DNA from: Athalassotoga sp964433875
Lineage (GTDB): Bacteria > Thermotogota > Thermotogae > Mesoaciditogales > Mesoaciditogaceae
Length of the DNA stretch: 34,190 nucleotides
Assembly (NCBI GenBank): GCA_964433875.1
Contig: CAYSSO010000018.1
Location: forward strand, 1 to 34,190
Direction: 5' to 3'
Shown here piece after piece: positions 16,334 to 24,644 of this stretch. The notes beneath the pieces were generated by a model. It had not been told where the DNA came from. It ran no database searches and worked only from the letters and a program-made list of their open reading frames with translations. Within the stretch, counting starts at the first letter, position 1, and every line of letters starts with the position of its first letter. Both the position numbers and the translations under genes were made by a program.

Positions 16334-16789
16334 ATGTCAATATCCGTTGCATTGATGACCGTAGTTATAGCAACAACGATCGTACTGGGAATAATTTTGA
16401 CGAGCAAAAGAATCATGAAAAAAATTTCATCTCCGATTAAGATGGGAAAGGGTATACTTGGAATTAACATGGGCTCGTTAATAACTTTTAGTCTTATAGC
16501 CCTGCTTTCCATGATTCCAGATGGACGCGCTCTTGCTGCCACAACTGCCGCGGCGACTTCAACGACTGTAAGCAGTGGAGTAGGATTGGGTTTGCTTGGC
16601 GCTGGTTTATCCACCGGTCTTGCGTCTATAGGCGCAGGTATAGGTGTCGGTATAGCCGGAGCGGCAGGTATAGGTGCTATAAGCGAGAAGCCAGAAATGT
16701 TAGGAAGAACATTGATATACGTTGGCCTTGCCGAAGGAGTTGCCATATACGGCTTGATAATATCTATAATGATTCTTGGTAGAATTTAA
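16334..16789 (+). CDS. V/A-type ATPase subunit K (rotor ring c-subunit) with long N-terminal extension
   Basis: The C-terminal 75 residues are one canonical helical hairpin: GLASIGAGIGVGIAGAAGIG, loop AISEKPEMLGRT, then VGLAEGVAIYGLIISIMILG with the ion-binding Glu in AEGVA. The first ~68 residues are extra: a transmembrane helix (1-22), a basic loop (SKRIMKKISSPIKMGKG), then a second hydrophobic segment (about 45-63) ending in ALAA, like a signal-peptide cleavage site. Some bacterial K subunits carry a signal peptide, but the additional leading helix is unusual. GGAGG at 16321-16325 supports ATG 16334; an internal ATG at about residue 46 could give a shorter form. This is the last gene of C-I-K. 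Confidence 0.92.
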   Translation: MSISVALMTVVIATTIVLGIILTSKRIMKKISSPIKMGKGILGINMGSLITFSLIALLSMIPDGRALAATTAAATSTTVSSGVGLGLLGAGLSTGLASIGAGIGVGIAGAAGIGAISEKPEMLGRTLIYVGLAEGVAIYGLIISIMILGRI

Positions 16790-16791
16790 AT

Positions 16792-16815
16792 TAAGGCGGC
16801 TTATATGCCGCCTTA
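16792..16815 (+). terminator. Strong hairpin between convergent genes
   Basis: A perfect 9-bp stem, TAAGGCGGC (16792-16800) with GCCGCCTTA (16807-16815), closes a 6-base loop just after subunit K and overlaps the stop codon of the minus-strand gene. The U-tract is poor on + and better (TTAATTTAAATT) on -, so it may serve both directions. Confidence 0.7.
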
Positions 16816-17073
16816 GTCTAACTCTAAAGTCATGTACTGGGATTTTACTCCTTTTATAAGGTTAAGTTTTCTGTTCAATTCTTTATTTTGTTCGTCAGTA
16901 CCAACGAGTTCTAAGATCAATAACCCCTCATCTGAACAGTTGTCGAGTACTCCGTCATGGATTCCGAGACGCGTTTTTATTATGCATCCCCAGCCCGTTA
17001 AAATTTTTTGAACCTGTTCGGTCGTTTCTTTCCTGTTTTTTATAAGTATTGCCATTACAGTTTTGACTTTCAT
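16813..17073 (-). CDS. TM1266-like small regulator (ACT/NikR-C-like fold), iron-only hydrogenase system regulator family
   Basis: An 86-residue protein starting MKVKTVMAILIKNRKETTEQ. It shares the layout of the TM1266 family: strand-helix-strand start, a central RLGIHDG, and a C-terminal NRKLNLIKGVKSQYMTLEL. Family members are annotated as putative iron-only hydrogenase system regulators and fold like the ACT or NikR C-terminal ligand-binding domain, without a DNA-binding part. The ATG at 17073 lies eight bases after GGAGGT on this strand; the ten-residue upstream extension is unlikely. No hydrogenase genes are in the window. It is transcribed divergently from the tricorn gene. Confidence 0.75.
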   Translation of the reverse strand: MKVKTVMAILIKNRKETTEQVQKILTGWGCIIKTRLGIHDGVLDNCSDEGLLILELVGTDEQNKELNRKLNLIKGVKSQYMTLELD

Positions 17074-17107
17074 TATGAGATACCTCCTTTTTTTGAAGTT
17101 CACGTGA

Positions 17108-17137
17108 ATTATATCACAATCATCAAATCTTTGTCAT
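17108..17137 (-). promoter_or_regulatory. Candidate promoter for the TM1266-like gene
   Basis: On the minus strand a -35 ATGACA (17137-17132) and a perfect -10 TATAAT (17113-17108) are separated by 18 bp. The -35 overlaps that of the divergent tricorn promoter. Confidence 0.6.
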
Positions 17138-17158
17138 TTGAGAAATTAATGGTAAAAT
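17131..17158 (+). promoter_or_regulatory. Candidate promoter for the tricorn protease gene
   Basis: A -35 TTGTCA (17131-17136) and -10 TAAAAT (17153-17158) are spaced by 16 bp, 21 bases ahead of the ATG. Confidence 0.6.
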
Positions 17159-17179
17159 TCTTTTACGAGGAGGGATAAA

Positions 17180-20100
17180 ATGCAAGGTTATTACAGATTT
17201 CCGCATATTCACGAGGATCAAATCGTTTTTGTCTGCGAAGATGATCTGTGGCTTACGAATGTAAAAGGAGAAAACCCAAGACGTCTTACGTCCAATTTAG
17301 GTGAGGTCACAACGCCTTACTTTTCGTCCGACGGAAAATGGATAGCCTTTACCGGCCGTGAAGAGGGAAATCCAGAAGTTTATGTTATACCATCATCCGG
17401 AGGGAAAGAAAAGAGGATCACCTATCTTGGAAGTAGCGTATGCGTCGTTGCTGGATGGCACGATAACAAGATAATCTTTGCGACCAATTACACCCAACCT
17501 TTTAAAAGAATAACAGAGTTGTGGGAAATAAGCATTGATGGAAAAGATCTTAAAAAACTTCCTTACGGATATGCAAGGAATGTGAGTTTTGGAAAAGGCG
17601 TTGTTGTAGGAAGAAATACGGCCGATCCGGCAACATGGAAAAGGTACAAAGGCGGTCGGGCCGGAGAAATATTGATAAGTTCAGACGGAAAAAATTTCAC
17701 CAAATTGATAGATTTGAAAGGCAACTTTGCAAACCCGATGTGGATAGGAGAAAGAATCTATTTCATCTGCGATCACGAAGGAATAGGGAACATATATTCT
17801 TGCCTTCCGGATGGTCATGATCTGAAAAGACACACGAATCATGCCGATTTTTACGTAAGAAATGCCTCCACGGACGGCAAAAATATAGTTTACCATAGTG
17901 GAGGAAATCTTTATTTCTTAGAGGTTAAAAAAGATCTGGTTTCACAAATACCCGTAAATTACGAAGGCTCTCGTGTTCAAACTAACAGAAAATTCATAGA
18001 TGCCGCAAAGTATTTGGAAGATTATGCCACTTCTTCAGATGGGAAGTTTCTGGTTGCAAACTCAAGGGGAAGATCATTTTCTTTTGCACACTGGGAAGGG
18101 CCTGTGATCTATCACGGTAAAAATGGCGTGAGGTACAGATTGAGCAGATACCTTCCAGATGGGAAAGGTATTGTATTTGCGAGCGATGATGGAGATGAAG
18201 ATCATGTGGAGGTTATGAATTTAGACGATCCTCAAAATCCAAGAAAAATAGAGGTAGATACAGGCAGACCTGTCGAGATAAAAGTTTCGCCGAAATCAAA
18301 TGAAATTGTTCTATCTAATCATAGAAATGAACTCATCTGGATCGATCTTGAAAGTTCAAAATCGAAAATCATAGACAGAAATCCTTATTTCTTGATAAAT
18401 GGCTTTAACTGGTCTTCCGACGGAAGATGGATATCTTACGCCTGCAACATAAACAGGACACAATCGGTTATAAAGGTATACGATACCAAATCAGGTGATA
18501 TTCACGAAATCACAAAACCTGTTCTCAAAGATATGATGCCGGTCTTTGATCCGCTTGGAAGATACCTTTACATAATTTCTTTGCGCGTATTCAATCCGGT
18601 CTACGACAAAATACACTTTGCACTTGGCTTCCCGAAAGGAATGAGACCGTACCTTATAACTTTAAGAAAAGACCTTCCATCTCCATTTGTTCCGATCCCC
18701 AAGGGATTCAAGGAAGAAAAAAGTGCAGAGGAGATAAAAGATGTTGTCATAGACTTTGATGGAATAAATGATAGAATAGTGCCATTTCCTGTAGCGGAAG
18801 GCATATACGCAAATATCGGTGCGACAAAGGACAAAGTATTTTACACATCACTGCCTGTCGAAGGAGCCATAACCGAGGATATCTTCAGTTTGGAATTGCC
18901 GGCCGATGCAACGCTGAAATACTTCGATCTTGCGGATCTCGAAGAGAAGATCTTTCTTGATCATGTATCAAATTTCAAAATTTCCGAAGATGGATCGGCA
19001 ATAATTGTAAGAATAAAAAATAACATAAGGGTTTTATCAACATCTAAAGAAGTTCCAAAAGAAGAAAAGGTAGGAAGGAAGGGTGGATTTATAGATCTGT
19101 CGAAAATCAAAATCTCCGTAGATCCAGTTTTGGAATGGCAGCAGATGCTTAAAGAAGCGTGGAGGCTACAAAGAGATTATTTCTGGCGGGAAGATATGTC
19201 CGGCGTTGAATGGAAAAGAGTTCTCGACAAATATTATCCACTTGTCGAAAGGATATCATCGAGAAGCGAATTTTCGGATCTGCTCTGGGAGATGCAGGGA
19301 GAGTTGGGGACGTCACACGCCTACGAACTCGGCGGAGATTACAGACCAAGGCCTGAGTATAAAATGGGATTTCTTGGTGCCGATATTGTCTACGATTCCC
19401 ATCTTGACACTTATAAGATTTCTCGAATGATAGATGGTGATCCGTGGGCCGAATACGCACCACCGCTTAAAAGACCTGGGGTAGATGCAAGGGTTGGAGA
19501 TCTTTTGATTGCCATAAATGGGCAAAAATTGTCGAGGGAATTTTCTCCTGAGATGGCACTTGTTAACATGGCAAATCAGGAAGTACAATTAACTCTTAAA
19601 AGGGGAGAAGAGATAAAAAATATCTGGATAAAAGCGATTGGTGACGACACTCCTTTAAGATATAGAGAATGGGTCGAGAAAAACAGAAGATACGTTTATG
19701 AAAGGACGAATAACCGTGTTGGCTACATCCACATTCCAGACATGATGGCAGTCGGATACGCCGAATTTCATCGATCCTTCCTTGCCGAACTCGATAAAGA
19801 AGGATTGATCGTGGACGTGAGATTCAACAGCGGAGGAGAGGTCTCTCAATTGCTTTTGGAGAGGCTCGCAAGAAAAAGGATAGGGTACGATTTGACAAGA
19901 TGGATGGGTGCACAGCCGTATCCGACAGATTCACCTTACGGCCCTGTAATAGCAGTCACAAATGAGTATGCTGGATCGGACGGAGATATATTCAGCCATG
20001 CCTTCAAACTCATGAAGATAGGAAAACTCATCGGAAGAAGAACGTGGGGTGGAGTTATAGGCATATGGCCAAGAAACTGGCTTGTTGATGGCACGATAAC

Positions 20101-20311
20101 GACACAACCAGAGATGTCTTTCTGGTTTAAAGATGTTGGATGGGGTGTTGAAAATTACGGGACAGATCCGGACATAGAAGTTGACATTTTTCCCCAAGAT
20201 ATCATGGCGGGAAAAGATCCCCAACTTGATAAAGCAATAGAAGAAATAATCAAAGAGATGGATGAAAATTCTCCGATCAAACCATTTGAAAGTCGAGTTG
20301 ATAAATTTTGA
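17180..20311 (+). CDS. Tricorn protease homologue (S41 family, cytosolic peptidase)
   Basis: The 1043-residue protein has two N-terminal beta-propellers (about 1-330 and 330-650, with repeated SSDGKWI-type blades), a helical C1 region, a PDZ domain (about 730-830) and a C-terminal S41 catalytic region. The catalytic tetrad can be placed: Ser712-His713 (in TSHAY), Ser933 (AGSDGD) and Glu991 (VENYG). The spacings 712-933 and 933-991 match the Thermoplasma enzyme (745, 965, 1023) almost exactly. Asp934 next to the nucleophile is the residue linked to basic P1 preference. Tricorn trims peptides released by larger proteases to short peptides. GGAGG precedes ATG 17180. Confidence 0.95.
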   Translation: MQGYYRFPHIHEDQIVFVCEDDLWLTNVKGENPRRLTSNLGEVTTPYFSSDGKWIAFTGREEGNPEVYVIPSSGGKEKRITYLGSSVCVVAGWHDNKIIFATNYTQPFKRITELWEISIDGKDLKKLPYGYARNVSFGKGVVVGRNTADPATWKRYKGGRAGEILISSDGKNFTKLIDLKGNFANPMWIGERIYFICDHEGIGNIYSCLPDGHDLKRHTNHADFYVRNASTDGKNIVYHSGGNLYFLEVKKDLVSQIPVNYEGSRVQTNRKFIDAAKYLEDYATSSDGKFLVANSRGRSFSFAHWEGPVIYHGKNGVRYRLSRYLPDGKGIVFASDDGDEDHVEVMNLDDPQNPRKIEVDTGRPVEIKVSPKSNEIVLSNHRNELIWIDLESSKSKIIDRNPYFLINGFNWSSDGRWISYACNINRTQSVIKVYDTKSGDIHEITKPVLKDMMPVFDPLGRYLYIISLRVFNPVYDKIHFALGFPKGMRPYLITLRKDLPSPFVPIPKGFKEEKSAEEIKDVVIDFDGINDRIVPFPVAEGIYANIGATKDKVFYTSLPVEGAITEDIFSLELPADATLKYFDLADLEEKIFLDHVSNFKISEDGSAIIVRIKNNIRVLSTSKEVPKEEKVGRKGGFIDLSKIKISVDPVLEWQQMLKEAWRLQRDYFWREDMSGVEWKRVLDKYYPLVERISSRSEFSDLLWEMQGELGTSHAYELGGDYRPRPEYKMGFLGADIVYDSHLDTYKISRMIDGDPWAEYAPPLKRPGVDARVGDLLIAINGQKLSREFSPEMALVNMANQEVQLTLKRGEEIKNIWIKAIGDDTPLRYREWVEKNRRYVYERTNNRVGYIHIPDMMAVGYAEFHRSFLAELDKEGLIVDVRFNSGGEVSQLLLERLARKRIGYDLTRWMGAQPYPTDSPYGPVIAVTNEYAGSDGDIFSHAFKLMKIGKLIGRRTWGGVIGIWPRNWLVDGTITTQPEMSFWFKDVGWGVENYGTDPDIEVDIFPQDIMAGKDPQLDKAIEEIIKEMDENSPIKPFESRVDKF

Positions 20312-21442
20312 AAAGTAAACGCACTAAAGCGGAATTGTTCAAGATAATCGCGGAAATTGCCGCCGGAATTGTGCTTGTGGTACTTTTGGGCTTTCTTACG
20401 GACAGAATTCTTACGGAATTTTTCCCGAAAGGTATATGAACCGTTAATAAACGAAAGTGTCAGATCGATCATTGTCATTGTGATAGGGTTCATGGTTACA
20501 AGTACAATAATAAAATACATAGAAAGCAAAATGGAATCAAAAAAAGCATCTTACGGCGTTGTGACCATGATGGTAAGAATAGCGATGTACATCATCATAA
20601 TAGCAATAGTGCTTTCTATTTTTCAGGTGAGCATAACAGGAGTTTTGGCCGGAAGCACAATAGGTGGCGTTATACTCGGTTTTGCGGTTCAAACTGTTGC
20701 ATCTAATTTTTTGTCCGGTGTTTTTGCCACGTCTTCGCGCACGATAAAGTATGGCGATATAATAGGCATAAATTCATGGATATGGGGAAACCAGACCATC
20801 GGAAAAGTTGTGGACATAAAGACTTTCTTCTCGAAAGTCATTACAAAAGATAAGAACGTCATATCGATACCGAATTCTGCCCTGATGGGAAACAGCGTTC
20901 TTACAGAATACAAAACCGGCGATGAACCTTACTACACCTATCCTTTAAGTATAACCACCTACGCGGATGTGCCGTCGGATAAGATCATAGACGGAGTGAA
21001 AAAAATTCTTGATGATGTGGAAATTTATCTCAACACGAAATCGGGAATGACAAATGTTTTTTTGGTGCTTTTTAAATTTCACAGCATAGAAGAGTTGAAC
21101 AAAAAAATGGATGAGATAAATCTTGCATTTGACAATATATACTGGAAAGTAAAATCCGCTTCTTATGTCTATGGCAATCAGATATTTTTTGATTTGAAAG
21201 ACAAAGATGGCTTTTATCTCTATCCATTGAACGTCACATTGAATTCAGACGTTCAGGCCGAAAAAATTTTATCATACGTGAATAAGTCAAAACCCGAACT
21301 GAATATCTATCTTTCAAACAAAAACGGATCTACAAATGTCTTTAGCATCATGATAAAGTACAAAGATATCGAAGAGATACCGGATTTGATAAACAAAGTA
21401 AATCTTCTCTTTGATACGGCATATACTTCGGCAAAGGTGTAA
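20308..21442 (+). CDS. MscS-family mechanosensitive channel, apparent +1 frameshift near codon 40
   Basis: The pore and beta domain are clear: VLAGSTIGGVILGFAVQTVA followed by NFLSGVFATSSRTIKYGD is the MscS TM3 and the start of its beta domain. A C-terminal domain of about 170 residues follows. The frame that encodes them (open to 21442) has no sensible start; its first candidate is a TTG at 20357 inside odd sequence. The preceding frame starts at TTG 20308, overlapping the tricorn TGA. It encodes a basic N-terminus and a hydrophobic helix (IIAEIAAGIVLVVLLGFLTD) and hits TGA at about 20437. Removing one T from the T5C3 run near 20419-20426 joins the two. So this is either a broken gene, a sequence error, or a frameshifted one. 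There is no clear ribosome site; translation may be coupled to tricorn. Confidence 0.8.
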
Positions 21443-21462
21443 AATGTTCATTGAGGTGAGTA

Positions 21463-22254
21463 ATGCAAGTGAAAATAGAATTAAATAACATCTACAATAT
21501 GGATTGCTTAGAAGGTATGAAATATATCGATGATAAATCGATAGATCTTGTTATAACGGATCCGCCGTTTGCAATAGATTTCAAAGCAAAAAAAGAAAAT
21601 TACCATAGAACAAAATCAAGAGTTTTGGAAGGATACAATGAAATTCCAAAAGAAAATTATTACGAATTTTCACTGAAATGGATGAAAGAGGTTTACAGAA
21701 TTTTGAAGGAATCCGGAAGCATGTACGTGTTTTCTGGCTGGAACAATCTAAAAGATATACTCAATGCCATCGATGATACCGGCTTCATTACCGTAAATCA
21801 TATCATATGGAAATACCAATTTGGAGTTGTAACAAAAAGAAAGTATGTAACCTCTCATTATCACTGTCTTTATGTATGTAAGGATGATAAAAAAAGGAAA
21901 TTCTTTCCTTACGCACGATTTGATAAAAACGAAAGGGATAAAAATAATCGTTCTTTACACTACAACGACAAAGAAGATGTCTGGATAATAGACAGAGAGT
22001 ATTGGAATGGGGACATAAAAACTCCAACGAAATTACCTTTTGAACTGATAAAAAAGATACTTCAATACTCGAGTGAAAAAGGCGATATTGTACTTGATCC
22101 ATTTTTGGGTTCAGGCCAGGTAGCCATCGTTTCAAAGATGATGGAAAGAAAATACATCGGCTTTGAGATCGTTGAAGATTATTACAGGTTTTGCAAAGAA
22201 AGACTTGAAAGTGGAAAGTACAGAATAAAAGAAAAAAAAATGATGACACTTTAA
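21463..22254 (+). CDS. DNA methyltransferase, beta class, probably N6-adenine
   Basis: A 263-residue N6/N4 methyltransferase that transfers a methyl group from SAM to DNA. The catalytic motif IV TDPPF (Asp33-Phe36) comes before the SAM-binding motif I DPFLGSG (from Asp212), which is the beta-class order. DPPF favours N6-adenine over N4-cytosine, where SPPY/W is usual. The segment IIDREYWNGDIKTPTKLPFE resembles methylases of the MboII/HpyAII type, but the target sequence cannot be derived. GAGGTG precedes ATG 21463. It lies 20 bases after mscS and 43 bases before the HhH-GPD gene on the same strand, as expected for a modification gene paired with a partner. No specificity subunit is seen. Confidence 0.9.
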   Translation: MQVKIELNNIYNMDCLEGMKYIDDKSIDLVITDPPFAIDFKAKKENYHRTKSRVLEGYNEIPKENYYEFSLKWMKEVYRILKESGSMYVFSGWNNLKDILNAIDDTGFITVNHIIWKYQFGVVTKRKYVTSHYHCLYVCKDDKKRKFFPYARFDKNERDKNNRSLHYNDKEDVWIIDREYWNGDIKTPTKLPFELIKKILQYSSEKGDIVLDPFLGSGQVAIVSKMMERKYIGFEIVEDYYRFCKERLESGKYRIKEKKMMTL

Positions 22255-22297
22255 CTTTATTCAATGCTGATATAAATTAAAAACTTCGAGGTTTTAT

Positions 22298-22663
22298 ATG
22301 GATAGTGTCGCAAAGTTAATTTTTGAAATCGCTGAAATTGGAAAAAACAACAAAACTTTTCTCCCTGTTAGAGATGTTAAACCATTTCATCATTTTTTCA
22401 TTGATGATAAAATCAATGAGCCTGACGAACTTGATGGACCATGGACACGAAGAGAAATTCTTGCACGTTATTTGCTTTTAAATGCTGTTCTTGATCAAGG
22501 TCCTGATGTGATAGGTGTAAGAGAACTTTTGAAAGATGTCACAAATAACTTGTATAAAAAAGAAATAAGGATATTTCATCGTCCGCTTGATTTTTTCAAA
22601 GAATTAAACATTTCTATTGATAATATCTTATTTTCTCACAAGTCTATAAAAGAAATACGTTGA
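22298..22663 (+). CDS. HhH-GPD glycosylase-like protein, N-terminal part
   Basis: A 121-residue ORF that I read as the first part of a helix-hairpin-helix (HhH-GPD) glycosylase fold. The helix RYLLLNAVLDQGPDVIGVRE lines up with the EndoIII helix around SAQATDVSVNK, where a Gln intercalates into the DNA gap. No catalytic residues lie here. GAGG precedes ATG 22298. The frame ends IKEIR with TGA at 22661-22663, and the next ORF starts at TTG 22660 in the -1 frame. Since the HhH-GPD fold needs both halves, this is either a gene split by a one-base shift or, less likely, a two-chain enzyme. The frame change makes the fused product about 375 residues. Confidence 0.6.
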   Translation: MDSVAKLIFEIAEIGKNNKTFLPVRDVKPFHHFFIDDKINEPDELDGPWTRREILARYLLLNAVLDQGPDVIGVRELLKDVTNNLYKKEIRIFHRPLDFFKELNISIDNILFSHKSIKEIR

Positions 22664-23427
22664 AAGATTGGGCAAGAACAAATAATTCCAATCCCGAAAG
22701 ATACAATCTGTTTTTCGCTCAATCTCAAAGAGGACTCATATCAATAAACGAAATACTCGATTACAGCATACACAGATGGGGAGTTCCTTTAAGCGTCTCA
22801 TATCTCTTAGAGAAAGATCTGTCCAGTAAATCTAAAATTTCAGATCAACCCCTTATTGACTATTTGGAAAATTTTGAATCTGCCGAAATCATGACTCAAC
22901 AATTGAAAAGTAATGAAAGATATGGCCTGGGCAGTGCTTTAGGAGACAAAGCGTCTCACCTGTTTGCAAAATGGTACATTCACACTTTTCAATTGAATTC
23001 TCGCAAAGATGATGGATGGAGTGAATGGTCTTATGAAACCCCTTTCGATAGCAATGCCGGCCGTGTTTTATTTAGGACAGGTTTTTTGCTGTCGGTTGCT
23101 GATTTGAAGGACTACATGGATTCAAATATTCGCGGGAAAAAATCAACAAAATTGAAAAACAGCGATCTTTCAAAAAATTACAACGAGGTAATGGTATATC
23201 ATATGAAAACAAAAGGGAAGATAACCAATACTTTTGAAATACAGAAAATACCAAATGCTTTCTTGCTAAATAGTGAATATGGCATAGGCGATTTTGACGA
23301 TGGACTTATGTTTATAGGAACGAATTATTGTTTCAACAGCGATGCTCCGAATTGTGTTCAATGCCCAATTAAAAGTTCATGCTATGCTCAAAAAGACAGG
23401 TCTTTAATAGAAAATTTCACAACATGA
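22660..23427 (+). CDS. HhH-GPD DNA glycosylase-like protein with Fe-S cysteine motif, catalytic C-terminal part
   Basis: This 255-residue ORF contains three features of the EndoIII/MutY superfamily in order. First, an HhH hairpin, LGSALGDKASHLF, with Lys97 at the position of the Schiff-base lysine. Second, PFDSNAGRVLFRTGF, matching VDTHxxRVxxR with Asp130 as the catalytic aspartate. Third, a C-terminal cluster C224-x7-C232-x2-C235-x5-C241, close to the C-x6-C-x2-C-x5-C that binds 4Fe-4S in EndoIII. The Lys-to-Asp gap (33 residues) and the Asp-to-cluster gap (94) are longer than in EndoIII, so it is divergent. A Lys plus Asp enzyme would be a bifunctional glycosylase/AP lyase. The start may be TTG 22660, but it more likely continues the preceding ORF. 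It ends one base from the convergent glycerate kinase stop. Confidence 0.68.
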   Translation: MKDWARTNNSNPERYNLFFAQSQRGLISINEILDYSIHRWGVPLSVSYLLEKDLSSKSKISDQPLIDYLENFESAEIMTQQLKSNERYGLGSALGDKASHLFAKWYIHTFQLNSRKDDGWSEWSYETPFDSNAGRVLFRTGFLLSVADLKDYMDSNIRGKKSTKLKNSDLSKNYNEVMVYHMKTKGKITNTFEIQKIPNAFLLNSEYGIGDFDDGLMFIGTNYCFNSDAPNCVQCPIKSSCYAQKDRSLIENFTT

Positions 23428-23428
23428 T

Positions 23429-24631
23429 TCACTCCACAATCGCAATTTGGACGTCCATCACATTTGTGCCGGTAGGACCTGTCACGATTGAAAGGCCGAT
23501 TTTATCAAAAAAATTAAAAGAATCATTTCTCGAAAGAAATTCTTTTGGATCAAGGCCAAGAGATTTTGCAATCTCAAATGTTTTACCGTCTACAATGGCA
23601 CCGTCTGCGGGAGAATTTCCATCTATGCCATCTGTGCCGAAAGATGCGAAAGTTATCCTTCTGTCCCTTATGATTTCAACCATCGCAAGTGCCATCTCCT
23701 GATTGCGCCCTCCGAGACCATTTCCCTTCACCTTCACCGTCGTCTCTCCCCCGCTTATGATAGCCAAAGGCTTTTTGAAGTCAGAATTACCTCTTTCTAT
23801 TTCCGTGTAAATGCCGCCAAGTACTCGTGCGACCTCCCGTGCTTCGCCTTGAATTGCTGATCCCAAATAAACAGAATCGTACCCTGCATCCTTTAAAAGT
23901 TTTCTCGCGTTCTCGCATGCATCTTTGTTCGATGCGACTATCACATGATCTACATCCTTCCGTGGCACGTTATCATCTCTTTGAAATGAGGGGACTTTGA
24001 TTTTGTACTTTTCCATGATGGCAATTGCATCTTCCACATTTACGCTTTGCGGATAAGTCGGCCCTGAGGCTATCGTTGAAAGATCGTCTCCGATGACATC
24101 CGAAATTACAAAGGATACAATTCGCGCTTTTGTAAATCCTGTGAGTTTCCCGCCTTTGACATACGAAAGTGCTTTTCGAACCGTGTTTAACTCGTAAATA
24201 TCGGCACCCGATCTCATGAGTTGCCTTGTGATTTCGTTTAGAATTTCAAGGTCTACCTTTGGATATTCAAAAAGTGCCGATCCTCCGCCGGATATCGCAA
24301 AAATCACAAGATCTTCCTCACTTGCGGAGCGTATTATTTCTATCGCCCTTTTTGCGGCTCTAACGCTTTCCGCATTCGGAAAAGGATGACCGCCTCGAAA
24401 ATATTCGATCCTGCCGTCGTCAGGCAAGGCATCTTCATTTGTAGAGACAATGCCCGCATTTATTTCAAACGCCTCGGAGATGGCCCTTGCCATCCCCAGA
24501 GAGGCCTTCCCGAAGGCCACAAGAAAATTCTTTTTTCCAGGTCTAACGGTACATTTTTCTTTTGTTATCATGTACGGATCGACCGATTTTATCGTTTTCA
24601 AAACTATTTCTTTTAAGATTTGAATATCCAT
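23429..24631 (-). CDS. Glycerate 2-kinase (GckA/MOFRL family)
   Basis: The 400-residue protein phosphorylates D-glycerate to 2-phosphoglycerate with ATP. The N-terminal DUF4147 domain contains NFLVAFGKASLGMARAI, GGHPFPNAES and FAISGGGSALFEYP. The C-terminal MOFRL domain contains AIISGGETTVKVKGNGLGGR and FASFGTDGIDGNSPADGAIV. Length is normal. It fits glycerate arising from hexuronate, serine or sugar-acid breakdown. No Shine-Dalgarno is visible ahead of ATG 24631, and a -10-like TAAAAT lies seven bases upstream, so the mRNA may be leaderless. It is convergent with the HhH-GPD gene. Confidence 0.95.
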   Translation of the reverse strand: MDIQILKEIVLKTIKSVDPYMITKEKCTVRPGKKNFLVAFGKASLGMARAISEAFEINAGIVSTNEDALPDDGRIEYFRGGHPFPNAESVRAAKRAIEIIRSASEEDLVIFAISGGGSALFEYPKVDLEILNEITRQLMRSGADIYELNTVRKALSYVKGGKLTGFTKARIVSFVISDVIGDDLSTIASGPTYPQSVNVEDAIAIMEKYKIKVPSFQRDDNVPRKDVDHVIVASNKDACENARKLLKDAGYDSVYLGSAIQGEAREVARVLGGIYTEIERGNSDFKKPLAIISGGETTVKVKGNGLGGRNQEMALAMVEIIRDRRITFASFGTDGIDGNSPADGAIVDGKTFEIAKSLGLDPKEFLSRNDSFNFFDKIGLSIVTGPTGTNVMDVQIAIVE

Positions 24632-24638
24632 TTGTTCT

Positions 24639-24644
24639 ATTTTA
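24639..24644 (-). promoter_or_regulatory. Possible -10 element giving a leaderless glycerate kinase mRNA
   Basis: TAAAAT on the minus strand, preceded by TGATG, lies seven bases upstream of the ATG. Only a poor -35 (TGGTTA, 24667-24662) is seen. Confidence 0.3.
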
